From contig JASJOG010000050.1 of the NCBI GenBank assembly GCA_030142905.1, positions 1,153,001 through 1,217,000 of the forward strand: a stretch of DNA of 64,000 nucleotides, given 5' to 3'. The notes under the pieces were generated by a model that ran no database searches, was not told where the DNA came from, and saw only the letters and a program-made list of their open reading frames with translations. Positions within the stretch are counted from its first letter, which is position 1; each line of letters starts with the position of its first letter. This document shows positions 1 to 10,429 of the stretch, one piece after another. Position numbers and translations under genes: made by a program. This stretch comes from Heliopora coerulea. Its lineage: Eukaryota > Cnidaria > Anthozoa > Scleralcyonacea > Helioporidae.

Positions 1-520
1 TTTACAAGATGGTGGGTAATGACATTGATACGCTTTTAATACATTGGCTAACCCTATATATTATACGACGGAGAAGGAAAAGGAGATTAAGAACGCGAGC
101 GAGGCCAAGAAATTTTGGACACGAGATATATTTGCTCGGTGAAACCAACAAAGTATTATCGCAACCTTGACACAGAATTAGATCTTTCTGACAGAGAGTT
201 TTACTTCAAGTAAGTTTGATTCTAGTTTCTCAAGATCTGACAGTAGGTATATAAAAAAGGATTTCATACTTCCATACGTTTTTGAGCTTCTCATGAAAGT
301 CCATTTCGGTTTGTTGCCCCATTTTGTTGCTTGTTTCCATTGCTCTTGCGCTTCCTTCATCACGGTTCACATGGCAAAAAAGCCGTGGAGAAAACGCAAG
401 AAAAACAAAAAACTTCTTTTTCTTGTGATTGCACTTACGTTTGCGTCGCCCCGGTTTACACGTCTTGTGTTAGCGCTTGCATTTGTGCTCGTATCTGCGC
501 TTGCTTCACACGTGTGAAGG
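1..520 (+). repeat. Left inverted arm of the Ginger-type element
   Basis: Matches the reverse complement of about 5100-5625 with scattered substitutions and small indels. The best blocks are at 20-60, 85-120, 290-370 and 440-500. No long ORF in it looks real, because the open frames here are repeated in the other arm and drift freely. Confidence 0.8.
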
Positions 521-695
521 TTGCTGGTGACGCAGTGGTAGTGCACGTGTCTCTCGCCACTGTGACGTGGGTTCGATTCCGGCTCCGTGCAATTATCTGA
601 TTAATAGTTACCTTTGTCACATGTGAGAAGAGTGTTGTCCAGTTTGACCCTACCAAGCATGGCAGGTTTTCTCCGGTACTCTGGTGTCACAGGAA
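521..695 (+). mobile_element. tRNA-derived SINE inserted in the left arm
   Basis: An A-box-like GACGCAGTGGTAGTGCACG is followed about 30 bp later by the B-box GGGTTCGATTCC. A short body then ends with the CTCCGGTACTCTGG motif often seen in cnidarian SINE bodies. The equivalent place in the right arm lacks this sequence and carries a short CTTTAC repeat instead, so the SINE probably inserted after the arms formed. It is not a tRNA gene: the acceptor stem does not close well. Confidence 0.6.
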
Positions 696-699
696 ATCC

Positions 700-1809
700 G
701 CCCTTCTCTAATATTGTCCTCTGGTGGGTGATTTTTTTTCCGTTCAGGAGGACAGATTTCCTAGGAATATCGCCCTCCCATAGGAATTTCACCCTCTCCT
801 CTTGTTAAAATCTATACAACGAGATTTTAGAAGCAAATATAATATTCTTAGCTTTTTATTTAGTCATTCAAACAAGTAAAATTTCGTTAATCTTAAATCG
901 TTAATCTCGCAAAATGTATACATTTTTGCTTTCATAGCATTTCCTCTCACTTAAAAATACAGTGAGGATACCGCATTTATTTTAAGCTCTGTTTTCATCC
1001 TGTTTGTCTGCTTCTAATTATGTACTCCATATCCTCTGAAACGTCTGTATAATTAGCATTTCTGTACCTTGTTTTTGGCAAAAACCTCATGCCATTAGAT
1101 GAGTCATATTGTAATTCTAATTAATAACTATTACGAAAATATCTATGGAAACAAAAACAGCTTCATTTATTTGAAAAATAAAGATAATTCTAAAACAAAG
1201 TCAATCATAACCAGGAGACAACTTTAAAAAGGATGCATCAAAATATATTCCGGTTAATAATGACATCTTAAAACTCAAGATTTGAGTTAACAGCAAGATG
1301 CGTGTATTGCGAAATTATATTACTTCGACTTTACTTCAAAAGTACTATCATGCAGAACGAATGCATTAACATACATAGGTCTATACGTACGAGTGACAAG
1401 TATATAGTTAATAGACTTATTCACGAGCAAGTAATTTTATGATCGTTAAAGATAAGTTTTTTATGCAGGAAGATTATTCACATGAAAAAGTAAGTCATTG
1501 AGTCGGTCATACTGATGAAGTAAGTCGGCCGTGAATTTTGCGTGTTTGTTTTGTGCCAAAAATCTGAAAAGAAGATGAAATCATAGGACAACAACAGCTG
1601 CAACCGACCCTATTCGAATTCCAAACCCATTCAAGGTGGTATTAAGTGACTCATCTTTGATTGTTTAAAAGCGCTCACCGATCATCTACTATGAAACGTG
1701 GACTGATTTAAGCCACACTCACTTGCCCTGTGCTCGGAATACGTTTCAAAACAATCTCACTGGCGATTGCTAACTTTACCAGCAAATTTGTTAAGCGTTA
1801 TTATTAAGC
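700..1809. other. Non-coding interior of the transposon, with a MITE remnant
   Basis: No convincing coding sequence. At 680-800 there are copies of the GGAAATTCGCCC and TTTCCTAGGA motifs that recur at 4860-4960 in inverted order, so arm similarity may reach here. At about 1235-1390 there is a diverged half of the palindromic MITE family seen intact at 14665-15300 (shared ACTCAAGATTTGAGTT, the TTTACTTCAAAA block and the ACATACATAGGTCTATA end). Confidence 0.5.
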
Positions 1810-3350
1810 ATGGAAGTTATTTTGGCCTATCTCGAACACCAAGAATACCCTGAAGATTATTCCAAACAGCAAAAGCGTGATTTGAGAAAAAGGACTACTG
1901 ATTTTACTTTAAAGGATGGCATGTTGTACTGTCTGGGCAACAGAAAGAATTTCTCAAAACCTCCCCGCCAAGTTATTTTTGACCAGGAAACACAGCAACA
2001 TATTATACGGTGAGACAGACATTTGTTTTTCAACGTTCTATTTTTTGTTTTAATTTGTTGTTACCAAACTAAAGTAAGTTTATCATTTGATATCTTACGT
2101 AAGTAGCACTCAACCTCTATTTTTCCTATTTCTCATAGCAAGTGCCACGAGGGTCCTGGTAATGCACATTTCGGGCGAGACAAAACATTGAGCAAAATAG
2201 AGCAGCGCTTCTACTGGAAAGGAATGGTGATTGACTTAAAGAACTTGATTGCAGCGTGTCATCAGTGCCAAAAAATAAACCCAAAATTAAACAAGACTGT
2301 ACCTTCACTCCATCCGATTCTAGTTCCCTCTGGGGCATGGAAGCAGGTACGTACTCGGAAAATTTATCCTAATATAAATTGCTAAAATTTTACACCTAGG
2401 GATTTACTGAAATTAACCTCTGATGATTGAAGCTCTCTATCACTTGTTAGAAATAAAGAAAAACGTTTCACGATACTTCCCAAACCTACCTGGGTGAAGT
2501 GAGATTTTCGATAAAAAGACATTTGGAAGGCGCAAAAATTTTAAGCCGAAATGAAATGCATCAATGAATAAAGTTTTCGAGGAAACTAAGAACGTGATCT
2601 CATTGTGTCCTTTAGGATCGATATTTTTTCGGTTGATGTTGATCTGATTGGCCCTCTCCGAGAAATTAAGAGGGGTAATAGATACATTATAACCATGTGT
2701 GATTACTTGACCAAATGACCCGAGGCAGTTGCTGTCCCTAACAAGAAAGTACGCACCATAACAAGAAATGGGCGGAAATCCAGATATCAGACTAGAGTCG
2801 TGAATTCGTTAATCAAGTCAGCGAACAGTTGAATCAAAGGACAGATGTATTGTTTTTATATGGTTAACAAACAGAGGAAAACTCTCAAACTAGCATAACA
2901 TTTCTCATTATCACTAGAAGAACTACTGATTACAATCATTGATGCATTTAATTTAAATAGGAACTGAACATCGGGTAACAAGTGCATACCATCCTCAGAG
3001 TAATGGCTAGACGAACGTTTCGATCATACCATTGAGTGCGTGCTCCAGGGGTCAGTGAACGAGAAACAAGACAACTGGGACCAGGCTATAGGTGATGTCT
3101 TGTTCGCCTTTTGTACATCCGTCCATGCAACGACTAAACACACGCCCTTCGACTTGATTTTTGGAAGAGAAGTACGACTTCCAATACAGATGGAGATATC
3201 ACCAGAAGGCAATGAACAGACATTGGAAGAAAGACTAGAAGAGCGGGAAGACCTTCGCAAGTCATATAGTGCAGCGGGCGAGCACATCAAGGAGAGCCAA
3301 CAAAGACAGAAGAAACATTACGACGCAAAGCACGGTGGTAATAAAACGGT
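1810..3350 (+). pseudogene. Ginger integrase (H2C2 zinc finger plus rve core), broken
   Basis: Three exons are visible. Exon 1810-2009 has a GTGAGA donor, exon 2139-2346 has a CATAG acceptor and GTACGT donor, and a third part starts near 2615. The joined frame gives an HHCC-type zinc-binding region (two His about 7 apart, then CHQC), followed by integrase core motifs: VDLIGPL with the first Asp, then a second Asp in ISD before a REFVNQ block, then SAYHPQSNG and the DERF block. Breaks: in-frame TGA near 2718 where a Trp is usual (after DYLTK), TAG near 2794, and a one-base loss near 3008 that shifts the frame. Downstream, DLIFGREVRLPIQ matches the usual end of the core. The enzyme would cut and join transposon ends in the nucleus; this copy cannot encode it. 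Confidence 0.8.
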
Positions 3351-3489
3351 AAGGAACCCTTCGGGCACAGTGCAGTCATACGCCAAAGGAGTTAAAATTT
3401 CAGCTTTTGTTTTGACTCCTAGATTACTCTTTTTTGTATTTGCAGGAGTCCTCTAAAGGATTACTTGTAATGCAGAGGAACAGTAAAAA

Positions 3490-3760
3490 CGATACACGCA
3501 AAAGGAGGCAAGTCAGATGCAAAATGGCCAGGACCTTACGAGGTGGTTGACTGTCTGGGAAAAAACGTTTACAAAATTAAGTTGTGTTCTAAATGATTTG
3601 GCTGTATCCAGACTTGCGTTGTAACAGCTGTATTATCAGATTTAAAATTAAGCATTCTTCATTTCTTTAAAATTGTTCAACAGGTCGCATAAACAAGAAG
3701 AAAGTTAATGCAGTTGTACTGAAGCCATATGTACCAAGCATTAAACCGATCCAAACTGCC
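3490..3760 (+). pseudogene. GPY/F-type tail of the integrase
   Basis: In one frame 3500-3590 reads KWPGPYEVVD followed by CLGKNVYKIK, the typical GPY/F module that follows integrase cores in Gypsy elements and Gingers. A further piece near 3690-3760 reads NKKKVNAVVLKPYVPS after an intron-like stretch. It belongs to the same broken gene as the upstream integrase. The reading frame is not continuous with the 3040-3456 open frame unless an intron (donor near 3349, acceptor near 3445) is removed. Confidence 0.65.
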
Positions 3761-4009
3761 ATTAATATTGCAGCTGAAGGGATTTTATTAGTTCTCTTAT
3801 TCGCCTTCCTTCATGGAGGCACTCACCATATTTTGCTCATGTAGTCATCAAGAGTTTATCTTCTTTTTCTCACTTCTGTTTATCTTTTATAGGGGTAGCA
3901 GCATGTGAAGAATATTGGATAAAAGTATTTGGTTTTTGAGGAAGTGGAGAAAAAAACTTCTTGAGCTGCCAAGGATACTGAACGATCGAAACATGCACAC
4001 CGCAAAAAC

Positions 4010-4390
4010 TCCTGAAGCAAAAGTTCCCTCATGTCAGCGGCCTGCAGGACACCATCCTCTTACAGACGTCATTTCAGACCATGCCAGATGGAGTGGTACA
4101 GATCCATAACACTGGAGACCGACATTTGATTACATCGTCGTCAATAGGTACTTAGATTTTTAACTATACCATGAATGTACGTCTATTAGGCTACCCGAAG
4201 ATCAACGAGTATATCTTTTCGTTGTTGATATAGGGGTTACGTTAAAGTGTGTGATAGCCTCTACGATGATACGACTTGGTTATCCCAGGTCCAGCTGGCT
4301 CAGTGTTGTGGCACCTTCATCGATGACGTCGGGTGTTTGCAAATCGATATTCCACTAATGCAGATCCAGACTGGATCAACCGACTGAGAG
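4010..4390 (+). pseudogene. Ulp1-like cysteine protease domain, catalytic Cys codon lost
   Basis: The frame from about 4019 reads FPHVSGLQDTILLQTSFQTM, then VQIHNTGDRHLITSSSIG up to a GTACTT donor near 4147. After an intron it continues with VCDSLYDDTTWLSQVQLAQ and IQTGSTD, then a TGA stop, then ELFAIIFAYAMASGNQ. This follows the Ulp1/SENP (C48) order His, Asp (in DSL), Gln, then Cys in DCGLF. The position of the expected Cys codon is TGA at 4384-4386 and the next Gly is Glu. The fold is recognisable but the copy is dead. The module is known from some Ginger and other cnidarian transposons. Confidence 0.65.
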
Positions 4391-4747
4391 CTGTTTGCCA
4401 TCATATTTGCCTATGCGATGGCAAGCGGGAACCAACTGGTACACGGGGTTCACTTCGATCAGAAGAAGATGAGGAACCACCTTTTGTCCTGCATTGAGAA
4501 TCGCGAACTGACTCATTTTCCATACGCAAGTTGTCCAGTGGCCCAGCAAAGACATCACAACAGCGCCCTAGTTCGGACCTTGTGTCACTGCAAACTGCCC
4601 GAAGAGTATGATGACATGATTGTATGTGATCTTTGCGGGAAATGGCACAACCAAAAATACATAGACTACAATTCTACCAAGAGTGAGTGGCTTTGCCTTT
4701 CATGCACCCCAACACCAGCTAAAAAGAGTAAACTTGTCTCTATGTAA
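4391..4747 (+). pseudogene. End of Ulp1-like domain plus C-terminal PHD finger
   Basis: An open frame continues from the Ulp1-like module (FDQKKMRNHLLSCIENRELT, then HFPYASCP) into a Cys4-His-Cys3 zinc finger. The finger starts at CHCKLPEEYDDMIVCDLCG, has a His in GKWHNQ, and ends with WLCLSC before a basic tail (AKKSKL) and TAA. This is a PHD finger, a histone-tail reader, and may have steered insertion toward marked chromatin. The segment itself is intact, but it sits downstream of stops in the same gene. Confidence 0.75.
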
Positions 4748-4849
4748 TGATATGTATTATTCTAATGACTGACGAATGTCAATTCTTTATCCTGATAGAA
4801 AGATCTTTTCCTTGACATGCATTGTTTTTAAATGGCAATCGATGGGACG

Positions 4850-5630
4850 AATTTACTAGGGGAGGGCAAATATCCTAGGAAATTCGACCTCCTGCGGGGC
4901 GAGATTCCTAGGATATTTGCCCTCTACGCTTAAAGGAAGGCAAATTTCCTGTGGGGCGAATTTCCTGTAACATCGGTTTCCTCTTGTAATAACATTGGAC
5001 CCGTGAGGGGTGGTTCTTACTGGACCTCTAGGGAGAAAAGTTCAAGTAGGTGATAAGGTTATCCAATATAAATAAAGGTACTTTACCTTTACCTTTACCT
5101 TTACGTGTAAACCAGTCTTTTCTTTTTCTGTAGATGCCAGCACAAATGCAAGCGCTAACACAAGACGTGTGAACCGGGGCGACGCAAACGCAAAGTGCAA
5201 GAAAAAAATTTTCTTTTTCATTTGCTTCACGGCTTTTTGCCATGTGAACCGGGATGGAGCAAGCGCAAGAGCAATGGAAACAGTCAAAATGGGGGAACGA
5301 ACCGAAATGGACGTTTATGAGAAGCTCAAAAACGTATGAAAGTATGAAGAAGTCCTCTTTTCATACCTATTTTCAGATGTGTCGAGAAACTAGAATAAAA
5401 TTCACTTTAAAGTACTCGGTCAGAAAGCTCTAATTCTCTGTCAAGGTTGCGATAATCTCCTTATTCCTTTGGCCGAGTAAATGTTATGTACCTCGTGTCC
5501 AAAATTTTCTTGGCCTCGCTCGCGTTCTTAATCGCCTCTTTCTTCTTCGTCCTAAATTATATAGGGTTAGCCAAGCAATTAAAAGCGTATCAATGTCATT
5601 GCCTGCCATCTTGCAAAAAAAAGTGTAAAT
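4850..5630 (-). repeat. Right inverted arm of the Ginger-type element
   Basis: The reverse complement matches 1-520 and more weakly 680-800. It holds a short run of CTTTAC repeats (about 5081-5105) and several copies of the TTTCCTAGGA and GCGAATTTCC motifs at 4860-4960. The open frames at 5028-5287 are arm sequence, not genes. Confidence 0.75.
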
Positions 5631-5649
5631 AGATATGCGTCCCTAAAGG

Positions 5650-5745
5650 TTATTGATTCTGCTTGCTTTCTTTGTGTGAACTGTTTTGCACTTGCGTTTG
5701 TGCTTGCATCTGCGCTTGTTTCACTCGTGTTAACCAGCCTTAAAC
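5650..5745. repeat. Extra fragment of arm-like sequence beyond the transposon
   Basis: TTGCACTTGCGTTTGTGCTT, then GCATCTGCGCTTGTTTCAC, then CGTGTTAACCAGCC resembles the 470-515 part of the left arm but lies outside the right end. It may be a nested relative or a flank captured from another copy. Confidence 0.4.
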
Positions 5746-8700
5746 TTTTTCATGTACCTTAAAGACATTCCTTCGGAATTCCATTGTTTGGAAGAAAGCA
5801 TACGACAGCATTTTCGTTCTGCTCGTAGAACCCTATGTCCCTTACAGGTTGTGTATGGGACTGCAATAAAATCTGGTATGTATGTGATACATTGTTAGGT
5901 ATAGCTTGGCAACGCTCTGCAATTTTTCTCTTTTTCTTATTCTTGAGATGAAAATAAAACTCTTGGAATGGAAATGAAATTCAGTATTCTATTTAATGGT
6001 GTAAAATAAAATGACGATATCAGCCATGGGTCTTAATAGTGCAGCCTGTGCAGGCCTTGAGTTAGTCGGAGTTCGCACGGAATCACCCAACATACCACTG
6101 GCCGCCCAGTTGCATTGCAGGAAAACGTCAAACAGTTTGTCGATGCCTTCTGTCGGAGCCAAGTGGTACCGTACCAGGAAAAATGTTCCCGGTATCGAAA
6201 GTACCGATGTTAACACTTCGGTGTCGTTCGCCATTCAAGCAAATATATCAGTCTCATTTGGAACAGCATGTAGAGATCTTACCGGCTGATTTGACAATGT
6301 AATTGATCAGTATCCACGCCACATCCACAGTAAATGGCATCCAGTGAACTAGTAAGTCACAGGTAACTTTTTGATACACTAGCAGAAATTTCAAATTAAA
6401 TTACTTGTTCTGTAGACTTGGGAATTAACATCAAAATACATGTAAGGTTTATCACAAAGTCACAATTTCACTACTAACAGTATATACACCTAACAAAAAT
6501 CCTGAAAATTTCTTCACTTTTCAGTGTTGTCATTCTATAAATGTGGGTCGCCAATCAGCAATGTCCACTCTCCAAGACTGTTAAGACTACATTGCCTTAG
6601 TTAAATGACTTCGGATTTGTACAATATTAGTACATGGCATATAACTGAGGTACTGAGTTTTCAGTTTTTTACCAGGAACTTTTATAAGTAGTTATTGAAC
6701 ATAATCCCGATAATTTATTGTGGCTATATATGTATATCCTTGGTGGTACAATACCTTGAAATTGTGATTGGTTACAGCAAACCTTTAGTTACGATAGCGA
6801 TCCAGAACTCTTGTTTTGATGTTACAAACATTGGTATCAATCCTCCTCCTGCACTAAACAGCTTATAAATCGTATTGTAAATGAATTGATTGAAGGAAAT
6901 GATATATTTAGCAGGGACCCTCCTTTCTACTGATGGATTGAGAGGATGTTATGTAATGTAGCTTAGTTTCACTGGGCCAAGTCTTACAAAGAAATTATTG
7001 TGTTGCAGCTGGTAACATATAGCACACAAATGTTAGTGCATTTGAGCTGGGTAAGCTGTATGATCAGATTTAAATAATGTACTGTGGTTTACTTTTTAAG
7101 ATAGGATGCCCTGTTTTATCAGAAGCCACGACTGGCTGATAATTTTAAGGAAATACAAAACAATTAAAAGAGATTCTGAAAAATGTCATCCTTAACTTGT
7201 AATTCAAGTAAAAAAGAATGACCAGTAAGATACAGTGTACCTGTATATGGCAACTTTTTAATTTTACTTAAATTTTTATTTTGGCTTGATAATGACCTCA
7301 AAATAGGGTTGAAATATAACTTTTTGTCCATTCTTTTTTATTTGTATCAGACATTAAGAATTACATTTGTTCTGAATCTGTTTTATTCTGATTTATCAAT
7401 TACACTACAGTAGTTATCAAAACAGCAGCTTTAGCTTGAAAGCAAAACACAATTACTGTAACATCTCGAAGGAAACTTGGTACTAGTCACAAATAACTTT
7501 TCACTTTGTTATGAAATGTCCCTTTACTGTATGGGCAGTAGAACTGGTATGACCAGTGCAGCCTTGGTCATGCCAGGAATCTCCCCAGAATCCAATACTG
7601 ATCTGCAAGCTGTGTAATGTCATAAACTTTACAAAACAGAACTTTAGAAGTGTCAGGGAAGTAATTACAATAAAATTAACTGATTCACATGTGAGTATGT
7701 AATAACACTTGGCAGAAATTTAGAATTTTTCATTTCATAAAAACTACTCTCAGCACATGATTAAAATTTGCTTACCAATAAAAGAAGTCATAAAAATGGA
7801 AGTTACTGTGTAAGATAAATTTCCTGTACACTTTCTCCTATCCCTCTGGCTTTAGAGTATGTCTTTGGATCACATTTGCCAGACTAACTTTCCATGCTGT
7901 GAGGTCACACCAAACATAAAATGCTTTCACTGCCCCCCATGTTAGTATTCACTGAAAACATAAACATTTGAGAATCTGTAACAGAAGTAAGCCATGCTCC
8001 TGAGATTAAGGGAACAAGTTTGAGACATCTTCAAGGTTACAAAAATCCTAAAAACTTGACTTTACAGTACAAAAGCCAAACAATCAATGATATTGCATGG
8101 TGTATGTTTACTAGCTTGCTGATATATGTGTGATACATGTATTTCTCATACTTACCTGTTTCTCACCATCTGTTTAGAGGAAGTGTTTTCATAGTTTTGT
8201 TATACCTTAACATAAAACCTTATTGTCCCCATTTTAATTTTGTCACATGAACTACTAATGCAAGCCACCATTAAACATTGTTGCGGTATGTACAGCTGTA
8301 TGTAGACATCTAATATATAACGATGTAGATATGTGTACAACCCTCTTTAACAAACCTGCAAATTTGGCAACATGATTTAACATATGTCTTCATCCCCTTG
8401 TCCACATTATCATCATTACCAACTTTAGATCTAACTACTATAAGCAAAATTGCTTGTTTATAAGGGTATGAGCAAAATTGCTCATTTGCTTTGGCCAATC
8501 TTCCATGTCTAGGAGGACATGAAGAATCTTTTTAATGAAAAACATACTGTATGCAGTATCACATACAATACTAATAGTAACATTTAGACTATTGAGGATC
8601 TTCACAGAGGATGTACAGTAGTCAGATTGAAAGCTTACTGATAAAAATATGAGTAAGGGGAGAAAGAAATTGGGTAAGTCATGTTGTTCAACACTGAATT

Positions 8701-8924
8701 TGATGAGGGAGGTCGAAATTTTTTTATATATTTTCCGTTTTATTGTGATTTGCAGGGAATGATTTAGCTTACATTGTATTTCTTCCAAATGGGGTGGGAG
8801 GTACAGTATATTATGTTGGGAGAAGAATAACGTCTTTGTAAATAAAGATTAACACCCAGCTGAGGGCTTTTAAGTGTAAACCAATAATCAAAGATAACTT
8901 GAGAACATTCTAAAATAAACTTAC
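5746..8924. other. Long stretch with no supported gene
   Basis: AT-rich sequence without recognisable exons or transposon domains. At 5989-6289 both strands stay open (92 codons plus, 81 codons minus) in a locally GC-richer block. I recognise neither product and neither has clear splice or start context. If the minus-strand exon at 8925-9039 belongs to a real gene, this stretch would be its first introns and further exons, but I could not locate them. Confidence 0.5.
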
Positions 8925-9039
8925 CGCTGAACATAACAACCCTGCGCAAACCCTGCACATAATTTGGAGCCGGCACGACATCTTCATAATAATCCAACAC
9001 ATTCTTTCCTGTGGAGAATCCTGTGCTCTGCGCAATCAT
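8925..9039 (-). CDS. Putative first coding exon, unknown protein
   Basis: Reading leftward from ATG at 9039, with an in-frame TAA just upstream, 38 codons run to a textbook GTAAGT donor at 8924-8919. The peptide starts MIAQSTGFSTGKNVLDYYED and then has a VQGLRRVVMFS stretch. There is no signal peptide. The composition looks coding and the donor is strong, but I do not recognise the family and found no convincing second exon. It could also be a chance open frame. Confidence 0.35.
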
Positions 9040-9339
9040 TATTTAAGCGAAGAATTCTCAAGGGACTAATGATCAGAAGAAAAAGTCCATCATTGAACAA
9101 ACAAGTATGCTGTTATGCTGCTCAACTTTTCCCTCTGGGAATAACGTGAACACAAAAGTAGAACCGATAGAACACCGCTGGTAGTTATATCCTGGAGATG
9201 ACTTAATGTCGGAAACGTTTGGTTTTTAACTTTCTTATAAAACTTTGTAGCCTGTGTAGTTATACATTCTAAAATAAATTTACTAATGTTTAATTGCCAA
9301 CGTACAACATCTTCAAGGTAAGATTACAGGTGATAATCT

Positions 9340-9705
9340 CAATGTGTCCGTCCGTCCGTCCGTCCGTCCATTCATCCATTCATCCATTCATTCATGCTTC
9401 CATCCATCCGTCCGTCCGTCCATCCATCCATCCATCCATCCATCCATCCATCCATCCATCCATCCATCCATCCATCCATCCATCCATCCTTCCATCCATC
9501 CATCCATCCATCCATCCGTCCGTCCGTCCGTCCATCCATCCATTCATCCTTTCATTCATGCATGCATGCATGCATCCATCCATCCATCCGTCCATCCATC
9601 CATCCATCCATCCATCCATCCATCCATCCATCCGTCCGTTCGTCCATCCATCCATCCATCCATCCATCCATCCATCCATCCATCCATCCATCCATCCATC
9701 CGTAT
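9340..9705. repeat. (CATC/CGTC)n tetranucleotide microsatellite
   Basis: About 365 bp of CATC repeats with interspersed CGTC, CTTC and CATG variants. The reading frames through it (poly Ile-His-Pro-Ser and the reverse Met-Asp-Gly-Trp) are products of the 4-bp repeat, not genes. Confidence 0.95.
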
Positions 9706-9995
9706 CAGAGGCTGTTCTTTGGAATTTTCTACCAGATAGCTTGAAGGAAATAAAGACTCTTTCAAACTTTAAACAAAAAATGAAATCCACTATGTTCTGC
9801 ACTGATGACTTGTATGACTTCCTACATAACTGTAAATAATGTAAATAATTGAGGGTGTAAATTGTTCAAAAAATTTTAAAAAATACAAAACAGCTTGTAA
9901 ATATACTTAATTATTTTCTGTAACCACACGGCTTCTAGGTAGACTAGAGTTACATTTGTAAAATTGTTAATTCTGATAGAACCACCGTGTCATGA
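9706..9995 (+). mobile_element. 3' end of a LINE, truncated
   Basis: After the microsatellite a frame reads [20 protein letters not shown] and then KQKMKS, ending in a stop near 9837. This resembles the last conserved block of CR1/Jockey-type LINE reverse transcriptase proteins. A short 3' UTR follows and ends in ATAAAAATATC fused to the TATC tract, as in LINEs whose tails are short tandem repeats. The 5' side is cut off by the microsatellite. Confidence 0.7.
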
Positions 9996-10002
9996 ATAAA
10001 AA

Positions 10003-10077
<75 letters not shown>

Positions 10078-10232
10078 TTATCTATCTATCTATCCGTCCA
10101 TCATCCATCCGTCCATCCATCCATCCATCCATCCGTCCGTCCGTCCGTCCGTCCGTCCATCCATCCATCCATCCGTCCATCCATCCATCCGTCCATCCAT
10201 CCATCCTTCCATCCGTTCATCCATCCATCCAT

Positions 10233-10270
<38 letters not shown>

Positions 10271-10320
10271 ATCCGTCCATCCATTCATCCGTCCATCCAT
10301 TCATCCGTCCATCCATCCGT
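9996..10320. repeat. (TATC)n then (CATC/CGTC)n microsatellite
   Basis: A TATC tract of about 95 bp directly continues the LINE tail. It changes at about 10095 into CATC/CGTC repeats of the same type as at 9340-9705. The simplest reading is a LINE tail that expanded and mutated. Confidence 0.95.
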
Positions 10321-10429
10321 TGTAACTATTGCTAAGTACTACATGTAATATCGGTAAAGCGACTGGGAATGATTAAATTTCTAACAAAATTTTGAAAAAT
10401 TCCAACACTTTATGTTGTTGAGTCTTACA

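Larger units (their letters stand above)
1..5630 (+). mobile_element. Ginger-type DNA transposon, decayed
   Basis: The first ~520 bp and the reverse complement of ~5100-5625 match closely. Shared blocks include the start near AATGACATTGATACGC, the GCGAGCGAGGCCAAGAAA block and the GCGTCGCCCCGGTT block. Between these long inverted arms lies a broken plus-strand gene whose domains are retrovirus-like integrase, GPY/F, Ulp1-like protease and PHD finger. TIRs with an integrase and no reverse transcriptase are the known signature of Ginger DNA transposons. The left tip may lie just outside the window, so no target-site duplication could be checked. The right tip is near 5625, where the arm similarity fades in an A/T run. 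Confidence 0.75.

Noticed and set aside
9294..10348. Long open frames of Ile-His-Pro-Ser and Met-Asp-Gly-Trp repeats on both strands
   Set aside because: They are translations of the CATC/CGTC microsatellite in several frames, not proteins.
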